Notes under the pieces: model-generated | Told to the model about the DNA's origin: nothing | Seen by the model: only the letters and a program-made list of their open reading frames with translations | Database searches by the model: none | Assembly (NCBI GenBank): GCA_003013855.2 | Contig: PVNU02000868.1 | Span: 124,001 to 188,000 of the forward strand | Reading direction: 5' to 3' | DNA length: 64,000 nt | DNA from: Liriodendron chinense | Taxonomy: Eukaryota; Streptophyta; Magnoliopsida; Magnoliales; Magnoliaceae | Made by a program: the position numbers and the translations under genes | Part shown: positions 1 through 10,643 of the stretch, piece by piece | Layout of the letters: the number at the start of each line of letters is the position of its first letter | Position numbering within the stretch: position 1 is the stretch's first letter

Positions 1-1
1 G

Positions 2-325
2 CAAGATGCCGCCGTTGGGCATCAGGGAGCCACAGATCGGCTGGCGGAGATAGATGATGAGATAGCACGGCTGCAAGCTGAACGCTCCGTTGTTCATCTC
101 AATCTTTCAAAATTTGGCAATCAAAAGGCTCGTCTGCAATCATCTATCGAAAAGCGCGAGGCCGAATGCAACGCTATACGAACTCAGGTTGAAGAACTGA
201 GAGAGTCCCTTCAAAGCGTCCCTGATCCTGCACAAGTTTTAGCTGCGGCGGAGGCAACACAGAGGGCGACCCAGGAGTCTGCAGTTCATTTGCTAGAACA
301 ATGTTTAAGAAATCTGAACAGTTAG
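2..325 (+). CDS. C-terminal part of an antisense accessory ORF in element A
   Basis: An open frame enters from the window edge and ends at TAG 323-325, giving 107 residues. It has no recognised catalytic motif but is rich in Glu, Arg, Gln, Leu and Ala with heptad-like spacing (stretches such as RLAEIDDEIARLQAERS and QVEELRESLQ), so it is probably coiled-coil. It runs opposite to element A, between pol and the 3' LTR. Tat and Athila elements are known to carry extra ORFs, some antisense, in this place. Its start is outside the window. Element B lacks the matching segment in this window because sequence identity stops at the LTR border 10217/10218, which corresponds to just past this stop codon. 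Function unknown; it could also be a captured host gene fragment. Confidence 0.45.
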   Translation, partial: QDAAVGHQGATDRLAEIDDEIARLQAERSVVHLNLSKFGNQKARLQSSIEKREAECNAIRTQVEELRESLQSVPDPAQVLAAAEATQRATQESAVHLLEQCLRNLNS

Positions 326-783
326 GCTCTATGATTGTTTTATCTTGTAATTTTGCGGAGATATGTTGTGACACTAATGTTGTAATGATATGTATACTAT
401 TCACATGATCGTGCTATATGTTCTATTCACTTGATATTTCTTTCATTTGCGTTTAGATTCGAATGTAACGTAGGTTATTTTAGAAGGAATGTCCCCCTGT
501 CAGGACTCAAACCTATATTGATGCGGGATGGGCGTGCCTGAGCCTTGACTTTAAGGTCCATATCTCCATTCCGATTCTCGACAACTTTGGATAGGGCGAG
601 GTAACGATGCCTGATACGTCTCGGGTTTCAATAACTTTACTGATGCCTGTGTAAACACACGGAAGAAAGGATTAGTATCTGTAATTGTAAGCATTGATCA
701 TCGTATGGTGTCATTTCTCTTGATATTTGTCTATTACATTTTCCCTCTAACGGGGTGTTTACAAATCACAGCAGTATTCTATG
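326..783 (-). other. 3' non-coding region of element A
   Basis: This is the stretch between the integrase stop codon and the antisense ORF. It aligns patchily with 10218-10643 of element B, sharing blocks such as TCCCCCTGT and GGGTGTTTACAA. No gene is seen in it. Confidence 0.6.
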
Positions 784-3700
784 TCAAGTATAATATCTTT
801 TCAAGAATCGTCCATTCACCAACGAGCTGATGCCTTGCCCCTTGCAATCGATCACTCGATACGCTCCATTGGAGTATACTTCATCAACGATGCACACTGG
901 GTCCCATTTCGGGTCGAATTTACTTTTCGGGCCTTGAGCTGGCACTGGGCGCTTCATCATTAGTACCAGGTCACCTCTTTTGAATGATCTACCACGGACT
1001 TGTTTGTCGTATGAGGCTGAGATCTGTTTCTGATACATTTCGAGCCTTTGTTGGGCGACCTAGTCTCTTTTCATCCAGATCATCTAACTCGGTCATTCTG
1101 ATCTCGGCGTTGCGTTCGGTTGTCAGGGAATAACGAAGGGCGACTCGTAATGACTCAACCTGTATCTCCATCGGGACCACTGCCTCCGTACCGTACACCA
1201 ACGAGTAGGGTGTAGCTCGCGTAGGCTGTGCGGTGTGTGGTTCGATATGCCCATAATGCTTCGGGTAGTCGTCTGTCCCAATCCTTCTTATTTTCCGCCA
1301 CTGTCTTTTTCAAGATCTTCACGATAGTCTTATTGAACGCCTCAGCCAACCCATTCGCAGGGGGGTAATAAGGTGATGAATAACAATGTTTAATCTTGAA
1401 CTTTGCGCATAGCTTATCAATAGTAGCGTTCTTGAAGGGTGTTCCGTTGTCCGTGGTGATTTTCTCGGGAATACCATGCCGGTATAATATGGCGTGGCGG
1501 ATGAAACTTTCAACATGTTTTGCCTTCACGCTCCTAAGCGCGACTGCCTCGGCCCACTTGGAAAAGTAATCTGTCGCAGCTAAGATGTATTGGTGTCCCT
1601 GGGAAGAGGGCGGGCTGATTGGCCCGATCACGTCCATGCCCCAGGCTGCGAAAGGCCAGGACATTACTGACTGATGTAATTCCTCTGGCGGCGAGTGTAT
1701 GATATCTGCATGGATTTGGCACTGATGACATTTCTTGACAAATTCTATTGCATCTTTCGCCATTGTGGGCCAATAATATCCCATGTGTCGGACACGGTGA
1801 TGTAGGTTCCTGCCTCCTTGGTGGGCACCGCATTCTCCTCCGTGGGCTTCCTTCAATGTGGCGTATGCTTCCTTCTGATCCAAGCAGCGTAGCAATATCC
1901 CCCTCATACGAACGCTTGTAAAGGACGTCGTTCTGTAGTACAAACGACCCAGCGCGTCTCCTAACCTGTGTACGCATCTTGGGCTCTTCCGGCAAGAACC
2001 CATATTTCAAGTAATCGACGAATGGTCTTTTCCAGTCATCATCTTCTGTGATCTCGAAGCAACAGATGGGGTTTGCGCTTGCTTCGCCACCACGCAGTAT
2101 GGCTGTCGGCAGGATCCTCCTTTCTTCGATCGTTACGTGAAGTGGGCTACCTCCGGGGTTAGCCAGAGCAGCGGCTAGGCTAGCCAATGCATCGGCCTGC
2201 ACATTTTCCTGTCTCGGTATATGTGAAATGCTGCTGTCACGAAACTGGTCGAACAGTGACTGCGCTTGGCGGCAGAAAGGTGACAACTCAGGTTTGCGGA
2301 CTTCATATTCTGTCGTCAAGTGTCCGATGACTAGTCTGGAGTCGCCATAGATCTGTATTACCTTGATTCGCATTTCTAATGCGAGCTGTAGCCCAATGAT
2401 GAGGGCTTGATATTCGGCTTCGTTGTTGGTGCAGGCTGGCACGATTGTAAACTGAGTAGGGCAACAAATCTCCCTGTGGGCTGATAAATATAACCCCCGC
2501 TCCTGCCCCTGTCGACCTAGAGGCTCCGTCAAAGTACATCTGCCATAATCGTGGTCTTTCAATCATCATAACCTGGTCATCTGGGAGGTCACATTCCATT
2601 TCTTCGCTGCTCGGGACTGGATGCGCAGCGAGAAAATCTGCGATCGCTTGTCCTTTAATAGCCCGGGCTGGGACGTATGTGATGTCGAATTCGGAGAGGA
2701 GAAGGGCCCATTTAGCTAAACGCCCAGACAGCATAGGCCGGTTCATAAGGAACTTGATCGGATCCGCCTTGGATATCAACGTTATTTGGTGCGAGAGGCA
2801 GTAATGCCTCAGTTTCTTTACAGCAAAAATGAGAGCAAGGCATGTCTTTTCAATTGCTGAATAGTTGAATTCAGCCCCTACCAGCGTGCGGCTTAAGTAA
2901 TATAGTGCATTCTCCTTCTCTTCTTCGTTCTTCTGTGCCAGGAGTGCCCCCAGTGAGTTATCACCTACTGCGATGTACAGAATCAGCGGCTTTCCTTTGA
3001 TTGGGGCAGCAAGGACTGGCGAATTCCCAAGCATCTCTTTTAGAGAGTCGAAGGCTTTCTGACAAGCGTCGTCCCATTCAAACTTAACATCTTTCTTGTT
3101 GAGGCGAGAGAACGGTTGACAACGACCAGCCAGGTTCGAGATGAATCTCCTTAAATATGCTACGCGGCCTTGAAAACTCTTCAATTGCTTCAGGTTCTTC
3201 GGAGGTGGCATTTCTATGATGGCTTTGATCTTTGCGGGATCGATTTCTATGCCCCTGTGTCTGACCACGAAGCCTAGAAATTTGCCAGACGCGACTCCGA
3301 ACGCGCATTTCAGTGGATTCATACGGAGACTTTTCTTGCGCAACCGTTGGAACACTTGCCTTAGGTGTTCTCTGTGCTGCTCGTGATCAGCCGACCTTAC
3401 GACTAGATCATCTACATAGCATTCGACGTGTTTATGCATCATATCCTGAAATATAACGTGCATTGCGCGCTGGTATGTTGCCCCTGCGTTCTTTAATCCG
3501 AAGGGCATTACGCGATAACAGTAGATGCCGAGGGTTGTGCGGAAGGCCGTAGCTTCTTCATCTTCCGGGGCCATGCGAATCTGATTGTATCCCGAGTACC
3601 CGTCCATGAAGGACATTACTGCATATCCCGTTGTGCTGTCAATCAACAATTCTGGAATTGGCAAAGGAAAATCATCTTTCGGGCAGGCTTCATTAAGATT

Positions 3701-5663
3701 CCGGAAGTCGACGCAAACTCGGATCTGTCCGCTCTTCTTCTTGACTGGCACAATGTTTGAAATCCATCGGGGGTATTTCACCTCTCGAACAAATCCAGCC
3801 TGGATTAGTTTTTTGATTTCTTCTTCAATCTTAGGTACAACATCAGGATGGAACCGTCGTTGTGGCTGCTTCACTGGCTTCTTTTCTTTCATGATGCTTA
3901 GCTTGTGCATGGCGATTGTCGGACTGAGCCCGGGCATTTCTGAGTAAGTCCAGGCAAAGATGTCCTTATTCTCCTTTAATAATTGTATGTATTTCTCTCT
4001 TTCATTTTCTGGGACATTTTTGCTCAAATATGTATTCCTGGGTTCTTCGATGGTGCCCAAATTCACCTCTTCGAGTTCATCAATCGTTGGTTGTCCACCG
4101 TCTTCTAGTTGCACGGGTGCGACACTTGGCTGGATTATGTCGATAGAATCTTGCGACTGGATTCCTTCTACCGGGACAATGGTTACCATGTTTACGCTCG
4201 CCTTCGCTCCTAGACCCTCTCCGTTCCTGTATACTTGCTTGTATTCTTCAAATGGAGCTAGCAGTCTTTTCTTTGTGTCTGAGCCTTGACTGAAGAATCC
4301 CATGTTCCTCATAATCTTCCGGCTGGCTTTGCTATACCTCTTCTCTTCTATTTGTCGGGATTGAGCAGACCCTCTTCCTTCTTCTTTCCCTTCTGATGGT
4401 ACTGGCTGGCTTGGCCCTGAATGGAACTTGATATCTTTCTGGGTGGCATCTCGCGACGGCACGATGAATTGGCTTGGCGCTTTTGGAAATGGCTTGATTC
4501 TTCCTATCTTGGGTATAGGTATATTGAAGCTGGATTTGAGTACACTCATATGTTGATCTGAAATTAATTTTAACACGGACTGCCCTGGCTGACGCAGATG
4601 CTGCGGTACCACATAAAACTTTTTCGTGATCGGCTGATGTTGGTTTTTTTGCTGACATTGGGATCTTCCCTGAGTGATGAGCTGAGGTTTACTTTTCTGT
4701 ACACACTTCTCAACTCGAGATTCTGCCTCTTGTCCTTTCTTCTTTATGTCGGACTTTTTGCTGGTCTTATTGCTTTCGGCCGGGTCATAATATTTCGCAT
4801 CAGCCAAGAATGACTCAGCTATCGTGTATGGCTTCGGATCTGCTGCTACCCTGTATTGGACACCATCCCTATTATATTTGAAACACTGGTGATACGTCGA
4901 AGGGATTATCCGATTCTGATGGAGCCAGGGCCTTCCTAAAAGAAGGTTGTATGTTGTCACCGCGTCGATCACTTGACATGTTACTTTCGTCGTCAATTCT
5001 TCGATCTCTAACATCACTGTGATTGATCCCAGTGTACGTTGACTGTCTTGGTTGAACCCTTGAATCATCATGAGACTCGGGCGTAGCGCTGATTGCCTAT
5101 AACCCAGCTTCTGTAATGTCTTCAATGGCATAATATTCACGGCAGACCCGTCGTCCAACATGCACCTCTTGATCTCGGTGTCCCTGATTGTACCTGTGAC
5201 CATCAACGGACGGTTATGGTCTATTAATTCGATCGTGCGGTCTTCTTCTGAAAAAGTGATTGTTGAGGGATGATCGACATGCATGACTTGTGATACCTGG
5301 CGTATACCCCTCCCAAAATTTGTCTGTATTATTCATTTCTCCTTCTATCTCTATCATCATAGTTTCCCTGACTTCACTGTCAAGTAGGGCATTAATTAAC
5401 ATTTCTCTATACACTTTCGAGAGGCACAAAGCATCGTATATACTTAGCCGGGCGGGAACCTTTCGTAAGTGCGCCACAACATCATATGCTACTGGTTTCG
5501 GGCTTGGCTGACTAGTCGTGGCCTCACCAACTTTTTCTTTCAACTTTTGTACATAAGGTCTCCCTTGCGGCCTGTCGTGGACACCATCTTCTTGCATTGG
5601 GTCATCTGGTCTCGGAGGTAGTACGGTCAGGCATTTGCCTTCCTGATCGTAAGATGACCGCAT
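784..5663 (-). pseudogene. Element A pol: protease, RT, RNase H, second RNase H, integrase (frameshifted)
   Basis: The polyprotein is read in several frames. The longest part (5284 to 2303, 993 residues) holds a protease with DDGSAVN, an RT with PFGLKNAGATYQR and YVDDLVV (near 3400-3425), and a gypsy RNase H. A second RNase H follows with FDGAS, NNEAEYQAL, GDSRLV and QADALA, its four acidic positions intact but split by a frameshift near 2490. Integrase follows with an HHCC zinc finger (HHRVRHMGYYW, CHQCQIHA) and the D,D,E residues in GMDVIGP, TTDNGTPF and NGLAEAF. Further frameshifts lie near 5285, 1905, 1210 and 1060. The product would be processed into the retrotransposition enzymes; this copy cannot make it intact. 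The RNase H tandem and frame changes match element B, so they share ancestry. Confidence 0.9.
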
Positions 5664-7728
5664 TAACTTCTCCCTCGACTGTTTGTGAGGTTTCCTCGGC
5701 CGGTGCTTGTTCGGTGAACGACACCATTCCGCAATATGCCATGCTCATCACGGGTCGCTTCTGTGGTATTCCTCTCTTTCCTCTCCCCCTGTTCCTTTTT
5801 TGGTTAACGAGCCTTCGTCGGTTCTCGAGTCTTTTCTTGCTACTGACTAGAGTCCACGGCTCCTGCGGCTCGGGGAATGAGGTCGTTAGGTGACTGCTAC
5901 CTTCTTCTATTGAAATTGCTGAAATTGTCCCGGCCGTCTCCCTTGCTGTCTCGGGTACCTTCATGCTGATAACCCCTTGATTGATCAACCCTTGTATCCT
6001 TCCTTTCAAGGAGAAGCAATCTTCTGTCTTGTGGCTAACACATTGGTGATATTTGCAGTATCTGGGATCGTTTACCCGTCCAACTTCATGGGGACGAACG
6101 GGCTCCGGTAAACGCATTAAGCCTTCCTCGACCAATTGTTCCATGATCGGGACTAAATCGGCCATATCGAATGTATATGGACCATTAGCCTTTTCTCTTT
6201 CTGCTATTGATACGCGTTTGGGTACGTAGGGTCTTTTACCCTTGTCTTGTGTGACTGCTGTCTTCACTTCCGCCCTATGATCAACAGCGGGACGTTTTCG
6301 ATCTTTCTGTTCCTTGATCTTGTCGACCTGGTGGGTTTCTACCACTCTTCCTGTCTCCCTCTTCTGTCTCTCAGGTCTAAAGTTTACCCGGGAAGCTGCT
6401 TCTTCCACCAGATGGGCTTTCGTTGCTAGTTCGCGAAAGGAGCTGAAGGTGTTACCTGACAGTCCGTACGAGATCATGGGGTCTAGAGCCCTTAGGCACA
6501 TCTTCATCTGCTCGCCTTCACTGGGTAGTTCACGACATTGAGCTGCCGTAGTTCCCCATCGATCAATGAATTTCTCGACTGGTTCACCATTCCTCTGCCT
6601 AACCAATGCTAGGTCCGTCAATGAGATCTCCCTCTCGGTTGCGAAGAATTTGGAGATGAAAGCATCCTGCATTTGCTCCCATGTCCTTATAGAGCCGGCA
6701 GGTAATGACATGTACCATTGAAAGGCCTTCCCTGTCAGGGTAGATCCGAACAACCGCATGCAATATTGCGGGACTGCGGACCAATTTCCTAACGTAGTCA
6801 AGAAGTGGGTGATGTGCTCTTCTGGCGATCCTCTGCCGTCAAATTTTCCGAAGTCGGGGCATCTGAAATTGGCTGGGAACGGTACCTCTTCCACTTCTGG
6901 TGGGTACGGGACCCGATATTTGTAGCTGCCCCTCTTTTCTTTCTCTTTTTCTTGTTGCATCATATGGGCTATCGTCTGGGATAACTCTTCTCGCGATACG
7001 TGAGATGTGGAAAGTGGTGCGCGCTCCATCGGAGTAACTCGACATTGGGCAGGCGGTTCATGCTCAGTTGGGCCTTCTGCTGCCCCTTGGGATTCCTCTG
7101 CCGACTGACGGGTGGGCGGCGCGATACTTCTGGTGGCATTCTGTGCTATTAGGGTGGCCAAGGCTTCCTGAATAGCTCTCATCCGATCATTTGTCTCGCG
7201 GTTAGCCTCTACCAATCTATCGATCTGGTCTTGGAGTGGGGGCAATTCCTCTGCTTCATATGGTCCCTCTTCTTCTCCTTCAGCTATTTGGACCATCACC
7301 ACTTGCGCTAACGGGATTTCCTGAGGTGGCTTCTGCTTCGATTCAAGGGTCGTCGCGGGCTTGGCTTTCTTTGCATGTGCGGACCTGATGGGTTTTCGAG
7401 AGGTGCAGACGACCTTGGATAACGGCGGAAACTGCTCGGCTGTCATTTTGGGTACTGCTGGCTTGGTTGATATGGCCTGGCCATTGATAGTGGTCTTCTG
7501 CCCCTGCTTCGGCTGCCACTGTTTCTTGATCACGGGGCGAGATTTCGCAGCGCTCGCCTTCCTATATGCAGCTAGGATGGCAGCTTTCTTCTGCTCTTTC
7601 TTCTGCCTCCGGGTCTCAACCAATTGCCATTCTGAGCTTGGGCTAGCAGTTGCGGTTGCGGTGAAACGAGGGAAGTTGAAACCTCCGTTGGCAAGGAAGG
7701 TGCACGAACTTGTCATCGAGCATGCCAT
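5602..7728 (-). CDS. Element A gag polyprotein (708 aa)
   Basis: An uninterrupted frame from ATG at 7728 to a stop at 5602. The N-terminal third is basic and low-complexity. The middle carries the retrotransposon capsid domain (FDGRGSPEEHI, GNWSAVPQYCM, LTGKAFQWY, WEQMQDAF, FIDRWG). A zinc-knuckle-like segment CKYHQCVSHKTEDC (Cys, His, His, Cys) follows near residue 560. The protein would form the virus-like particle and bind element RNA. The frame stops just after NAVILRSGRQMP because of a 1-bp insertion relative to element B, so fusion with protease is lost. The start is supported by the same Met-Ala-Cys-Ser start in element B. Confidence 0.85.
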   Translation of the reverse strand: MACSMTSSCTFLANGGFNFPRFTATATASPSSEWQLVETRRQKKEQKKAAILAAYRKASAAKSRPVIKKQWQPKQGQKTTINGQAISTKPAVPKMTAEQFPPLSKVVCTSRKPIRSAHAKKAKPATTLESKQKPPQEIPLAQVVMVQIAEGEEEGPYEAEELPPLQDQIDRLVEANRETNDRMRAIQEALATLIAQNATRSIAPPTRQSAEESQGAAEGPTEHEPPAQCRVTPMERAPLSTSHVSREELSQTIAHMMQQEKEKEKRGSYKYRVPYPPEVEEVPFPANFRCPDFGKFDGRGSPEEHITHFLTTLGNWSAVPQYCMRLFGSTLTGKAFQWYMSLPAGSIRTWEQMQDAFISKFFATEREISLTDLALVRQRNGEPVEKFIDRWGTTAAQCRELPSEGEQMKMCLRALDPMISYGLSGNTFSSFRELATKAHLVEEAASRVNFRPERQKRETGRVVETHQVDKIKEQKDRKRPAVDHRAEVKTAVTQDKGKRPYVPKRVSIAEREKANGPYTFDMADLVPIMEQLVEEGLMRLPEPVRPHEVGRVNDPRYCKYHQCVSHKTEDCFSLKGRIQGLINQGVISMKVPETARETAGTISAISIEEGSSHLTTSFPEPQEPWTLVSSKKRLENRRRLVNQKRNRGRGKRGIPQKRPVMSMAYCGMVSFTEQAPAEETSQTVEGEVNAVILRSGRQMPDRTTSETR

Positions 7729-8113
7729 CTCTTCTGTCTGCGTTACTATCTTGCTAATTCTGCGGTGTCATAAAAATCTTTAGAACAGTTCACAAGCGCG
7801 GTCGGGAGTATGAGCCCATCGATCGCAGTGCATAAACTGACAAAATAAGCAAGAAGGAGACAAATACGTGTAGTTGTGGAAGCTTGTGGTTTTGAAAAAC
7901 CATTGATTTACCGTCTATTGCCTAAAGATGAAGGGAAGAACGTTCCCGTTGAGAGTCGCCAGTTTGGCGCCCGAGGGCGCCGAAACATTATGCCTCGCGG
8001 TAACTTTCCTATGTGTAAATTCATGTTGGTGAGTAACTGATCTTAGAGCGTTTCCATATTCAGATACAACCAGAGATTCTGGTATGGTTCGATCCCCAGC
8101 AGAGTCGCCAGTT
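7729..8113 (-). other. Element A 5' leader
   Basis: Untranslated leader between the LTR and gag. It holds the tRNA-like primer-binding segment (8068-8110) and a second copy of the junction motif AGAGTCGCCAGTTT at 7951-7964. Next to that copy is a perfect inverted repeat GGCGCCC/GGGCGCC (about 7965-7980). Element B has the same layout. Confidence 0.6.
8068..8110 (-). other. Primer-binding site with extended tRNA-Arg-like 3' half
   Basis: Three bases from the LTR edge, the plus strand reads as a tRNA 3' end: AACCAGAGATTCTGG, a 4-nt insertion, then TTCGATCCCCAGCAGAGTC followed by GCCA. From memory of plant tRNA-Arg(ACG) this covers the 3' side of the anticodon stem, the T arm, the acceptor strand and CCA. 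A normal primer-binding site needs only the last 12-18 nt, so the extra ~22 nt is unusual. A matching 5' half with a pairing acceptor strand is not visible, so it is not a tRNA gene. Confidence 0.75.
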
Positions 8114-9014
8114 TGTTAGAACTAGAAAATGGATACGATTTACATTTTCTTGAAATGTTGTGTTTTGTTGCTCTGGGGTTCTGAATAATGGAAACATTCA
8201 TAGACAATCACAAGACATTCATAAAAGGACACAAGGAGAGATATCGCAAGGCGAATTTTATTCCAGAGATCCTGAGATCTTGTACATTCCAGGCTGTGAT
8301 CTGGCACGAGCCCTTAATTACATCGAATGATCGATGACCCTTGATTAAAAGGCAAAAGACTAGTCAGCAGGGACTATGGTCTGAGAGTTTGTGGTCATAG
8401 AGACCTGTATTTGTTTTGTTATGGACTGAACCATCTTTGTATTAGTCAGATGTCTATGTCCCATGTTTTGGCCGGAGATCCGGGCTGAGACTATCAGGGT
8501 TTATGACTGAGAGGGACGACTCTGGGCCTGCGCCTGTCAATGTATGGACAGGTGACCTCGGGAAGTCCACTCTGCAGTTGTGTATACCTGCGTAGCCCAA
8601 CCGACGGATGCCGTTTTTAATGGGTAGGGCATCGACTGTTGTGTTGTGGCAGTTCATAACAATTATTTTGCAGTGAATTGAAACTCTTTAGTATGGTTTA
8701 CTGTGATAACCATAGTCCCGTTTATCTAGCTTTCGGCTCAAATCGGGTCACATCTTTACAGTAGATACAAATGATGACATGTTCGCATAGTCCTGGATGT
8801 TGGCGACGTCCCTTTCGAGAAGATGTTTCGTTCATCGTGTCGAATCAGATCGAACTTTGAAGATGCGCAATTCTACTCATTTAGAGGTCCTGGAACGTCT
8901 ATTTGACCATTCCATTGCGTCCGGAACTGCTCGAAATACCCAAGATAGGCTCAAACGGCACTTGAAAACACTTAAAATTGAGCCGGTGCGACTCCTGAAC
9001 ATATTCCGGAATTG

Positions 9015-9265
9015 GCTGATTTTTCGGGTGCGTGGAGGTACAACGCACCCTGAAAATACATATCTGATTATTGTTGATTTTACTGGATGCGTGGGTAATT
9101 TTCAGGTGCGTTGGGGTCCAATGCACCTTAAAAATACAAATCCGCATTTTGCTGATTTTTCGGGTGCGTCGAGCTATTTTCGGGTGCGTGGAGGTACAAT
9201 GCACCCTGAAAATACATGTCCGCTTTTTGTTCGGTTTTTTGGATGCGTCGGCCTATTTTTTAGGT
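9015..9265. repeat. GGTGCGT hairpin repeats in LTR, block 1
   Basis: Degenerate repeats of about 50-60 bp, each with a GGGTGCGT arm and an ATGCACC arm facing it (for example 9027-9053 and 9182-9208), separated by AT-rich linkers with GATTTT. Short ORFs on both strands here arise from the repeat. Confidence 0.7.
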
Positions 9266-9493
9266 GCGTCATCGTACTTATGATTTTTCATGATTCGGAC
9301 CTGCGGTGGTGTTGGCCGGTGTGACCTTCCGGTGGAAGATACAGGCGATCGGAAAAGAATTCCGGTCACCGGGAAAGTTTTCCGGTTGTCGGAAAGGGAT
9401 TCCGGCGAGGGTTTCCGGCGGCAAAAACTCAGATGCTCAGGGGATAATCTCTCTCTCTCTTTTCGTAATCTGTACAAATGAATAGTGGGGGGG

Positions 9494-9501
9494 TATTTAT
9501 A
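9494..9501 (-). promoter_or_regulatory. TATA box of element A LTR
   Basis: The minus strand reads TATAAATA inside the LTR, about 720 bp from its 5' end, with a CT/GA-rich stretch downstream. The corresponding place in the other LTR (about 19433-19441) reads the weaker CTATAATA. Confidence 0.5.
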
Positions 9502-9544
9502 CCCGAGAATACCGGGCAACGACCAATGAGGACCTGCCACGTAT

Positions 9545-9910
9545 GACGCACCCTTAAATTTACCTTGACGCACCCTAAAATGGACGCGTGGGGACTCTGA
9601 CGCACCCCGAAATGAGATTTTGAGATGTGCTGATTTTATGGGTGCGTCGAGCCATTTTCGGGTGCGTTGAGGTACAATGCACCCAAAAAATGCCATGCTG
9701 GTCATTCGTGATTTTATGGGTGCGTCGGGCAATTTTAGGGTGCGTTGAGGTACAATGCACCCTGAAATTGCTGTTACGTATTTCCTGAATTTATGGACGC
9801 GTCGAGGGTATTTTTAGGGTGCGTCAAGCTATTTTTGGATGCGTCAGAGGTGAAATACATCCGAAAACACTTGTTGAATTTTCATGAATTTAAGGGTGCG
9901 TCAAGCTGAA
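9545..9910. repeat. GGTGCGT hairpin repeats in LTR, block 2
   Basis: The same degenerate unit as in 9015-9265, here upstream of the LTR TATA box in element orientation. Copies such as GGGTGCGTTGAGG...AATGCACCC are imperfect palindromes. Confidence 0.7.
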
Positions 9911-10217
9911 TAATTGGGTGCGCTTGACGTACTCGTGTTTTGCAAATTTGGGTTTTGCAAAACGGAGGGCCTGTGGGGCCCGTTTCCCGGTGAATCGCCA
10001 TGCACTGCTTATCATAATTCATGAAGAATGGCCCCGCTTGATTCTGGTCGGTTTCGATCACGGTGATCCGTGGGGTCCACCGAAAAAAATGGCTAAGTAC
10101 TGGATCCTTTGCAAAGTTGGGTATTTTGGGTGCGTCGGGTGGTGTTTTGTGGAATTTCCTCGAAGCACGTGCCCAGTCGATTTGTTTTAGAGGGTACTGA
10201 CTTTTGGGACCCCAACA

Positions 10218-10643
10218 GATAATGATTCTTTTGTAGTTTTAAAACACGTTGTAATGAGTGTTGTATCATTATGTATGCTGTTGTGATGATGAGTTCATAT
10301 TGTGCTTCTTAACCTGCTTGTCGTTCCTCTTGAGTTTCAATGCAAAAATAGATTGTGCTGTTTGGAAAGGAACATCCCCCTGTTTAGGATTTGAACCTAC
10401 GCATGTGTACGAGGATGTAGCCGAGCCTTGGCTTAGGGCTTATCTTGATTTTAATAATCTCGAAAAGGCGTGGTGTCCTGCTTGACGTGCCTCGAGCCTT
10501 GGTGACCCTTTCAATACCTGTGCAAGCATAAAGCGGATGATTAGTATTTTTAGTTTAGTCATTAGCACGGCACTCTTTCTTTTGGCATCTATTCTATTAC
10601 ATTCCCTCTACCGGGTGTTTACAACTTGCAATGATAGTTTATG
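10218..10643 (-). other. 3' non-coding region of element B (truncated by A)
   Basis: Aligns patchily with 326-783 of element A. The sequence just before the LTR, in element orientation, is mixed (CAAAAGAATCATTATC) and not a purine tract, so 10217 is unlikely to be element B's own 3' LTR border. No gene is seen. Confidence 0.6.

Larger units (their letters stand above)
1..10217 (-). mobile_element. Tat-lineage Ty3/gypsy retrotransposon A (3' end beyond window)
   Basis: Order on the minus strand: LTR (8114-10217), leader with primer-binding site, gag, protease, reverse transcriptase, RNase H, a second RNase H of the archaeal-like type, integrase and a 3' non-coding region. Two RNases H in tandem mark the Tat lineage. 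Several 1-bp indels break pol. The 3' LTR lies left of position 1. The right LTR border (10217) abuts element B non-coding sequence without a polypurine tract, so A is best read as inserted into B. The predicted target duplication on the right is GATAA (10218-10222); its partner would be left of the window. Confidence 0.85.
8114..10217 (-). repeat. 5' LTR of element A (2.10 kb)
   Basis: In plus-strand reading it begins TGTTAGAACTAG (8114) and ends GGGACCCCAACA (10217). The ends form TGTT/AACA inverted termini, and the LTR lies three bases from the primer-binding site. It aligns with 17981-20232 at both ends, while the middle is filled with different hairpin-like tandem repeats. Confidence 0.85.

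Noticed and set aside
3585..4289. Plus-strand open frames of 109-120 codons
   Set aside because: Antisense shadows of the element A protease/RT frame, with no motif of their own.
8035..8110. A functional tRNA gene
   Set aside because: Only the 3' half is recognisable, the T arm carries an insertion and no 5' acceptor strand pairs with the 3' end.
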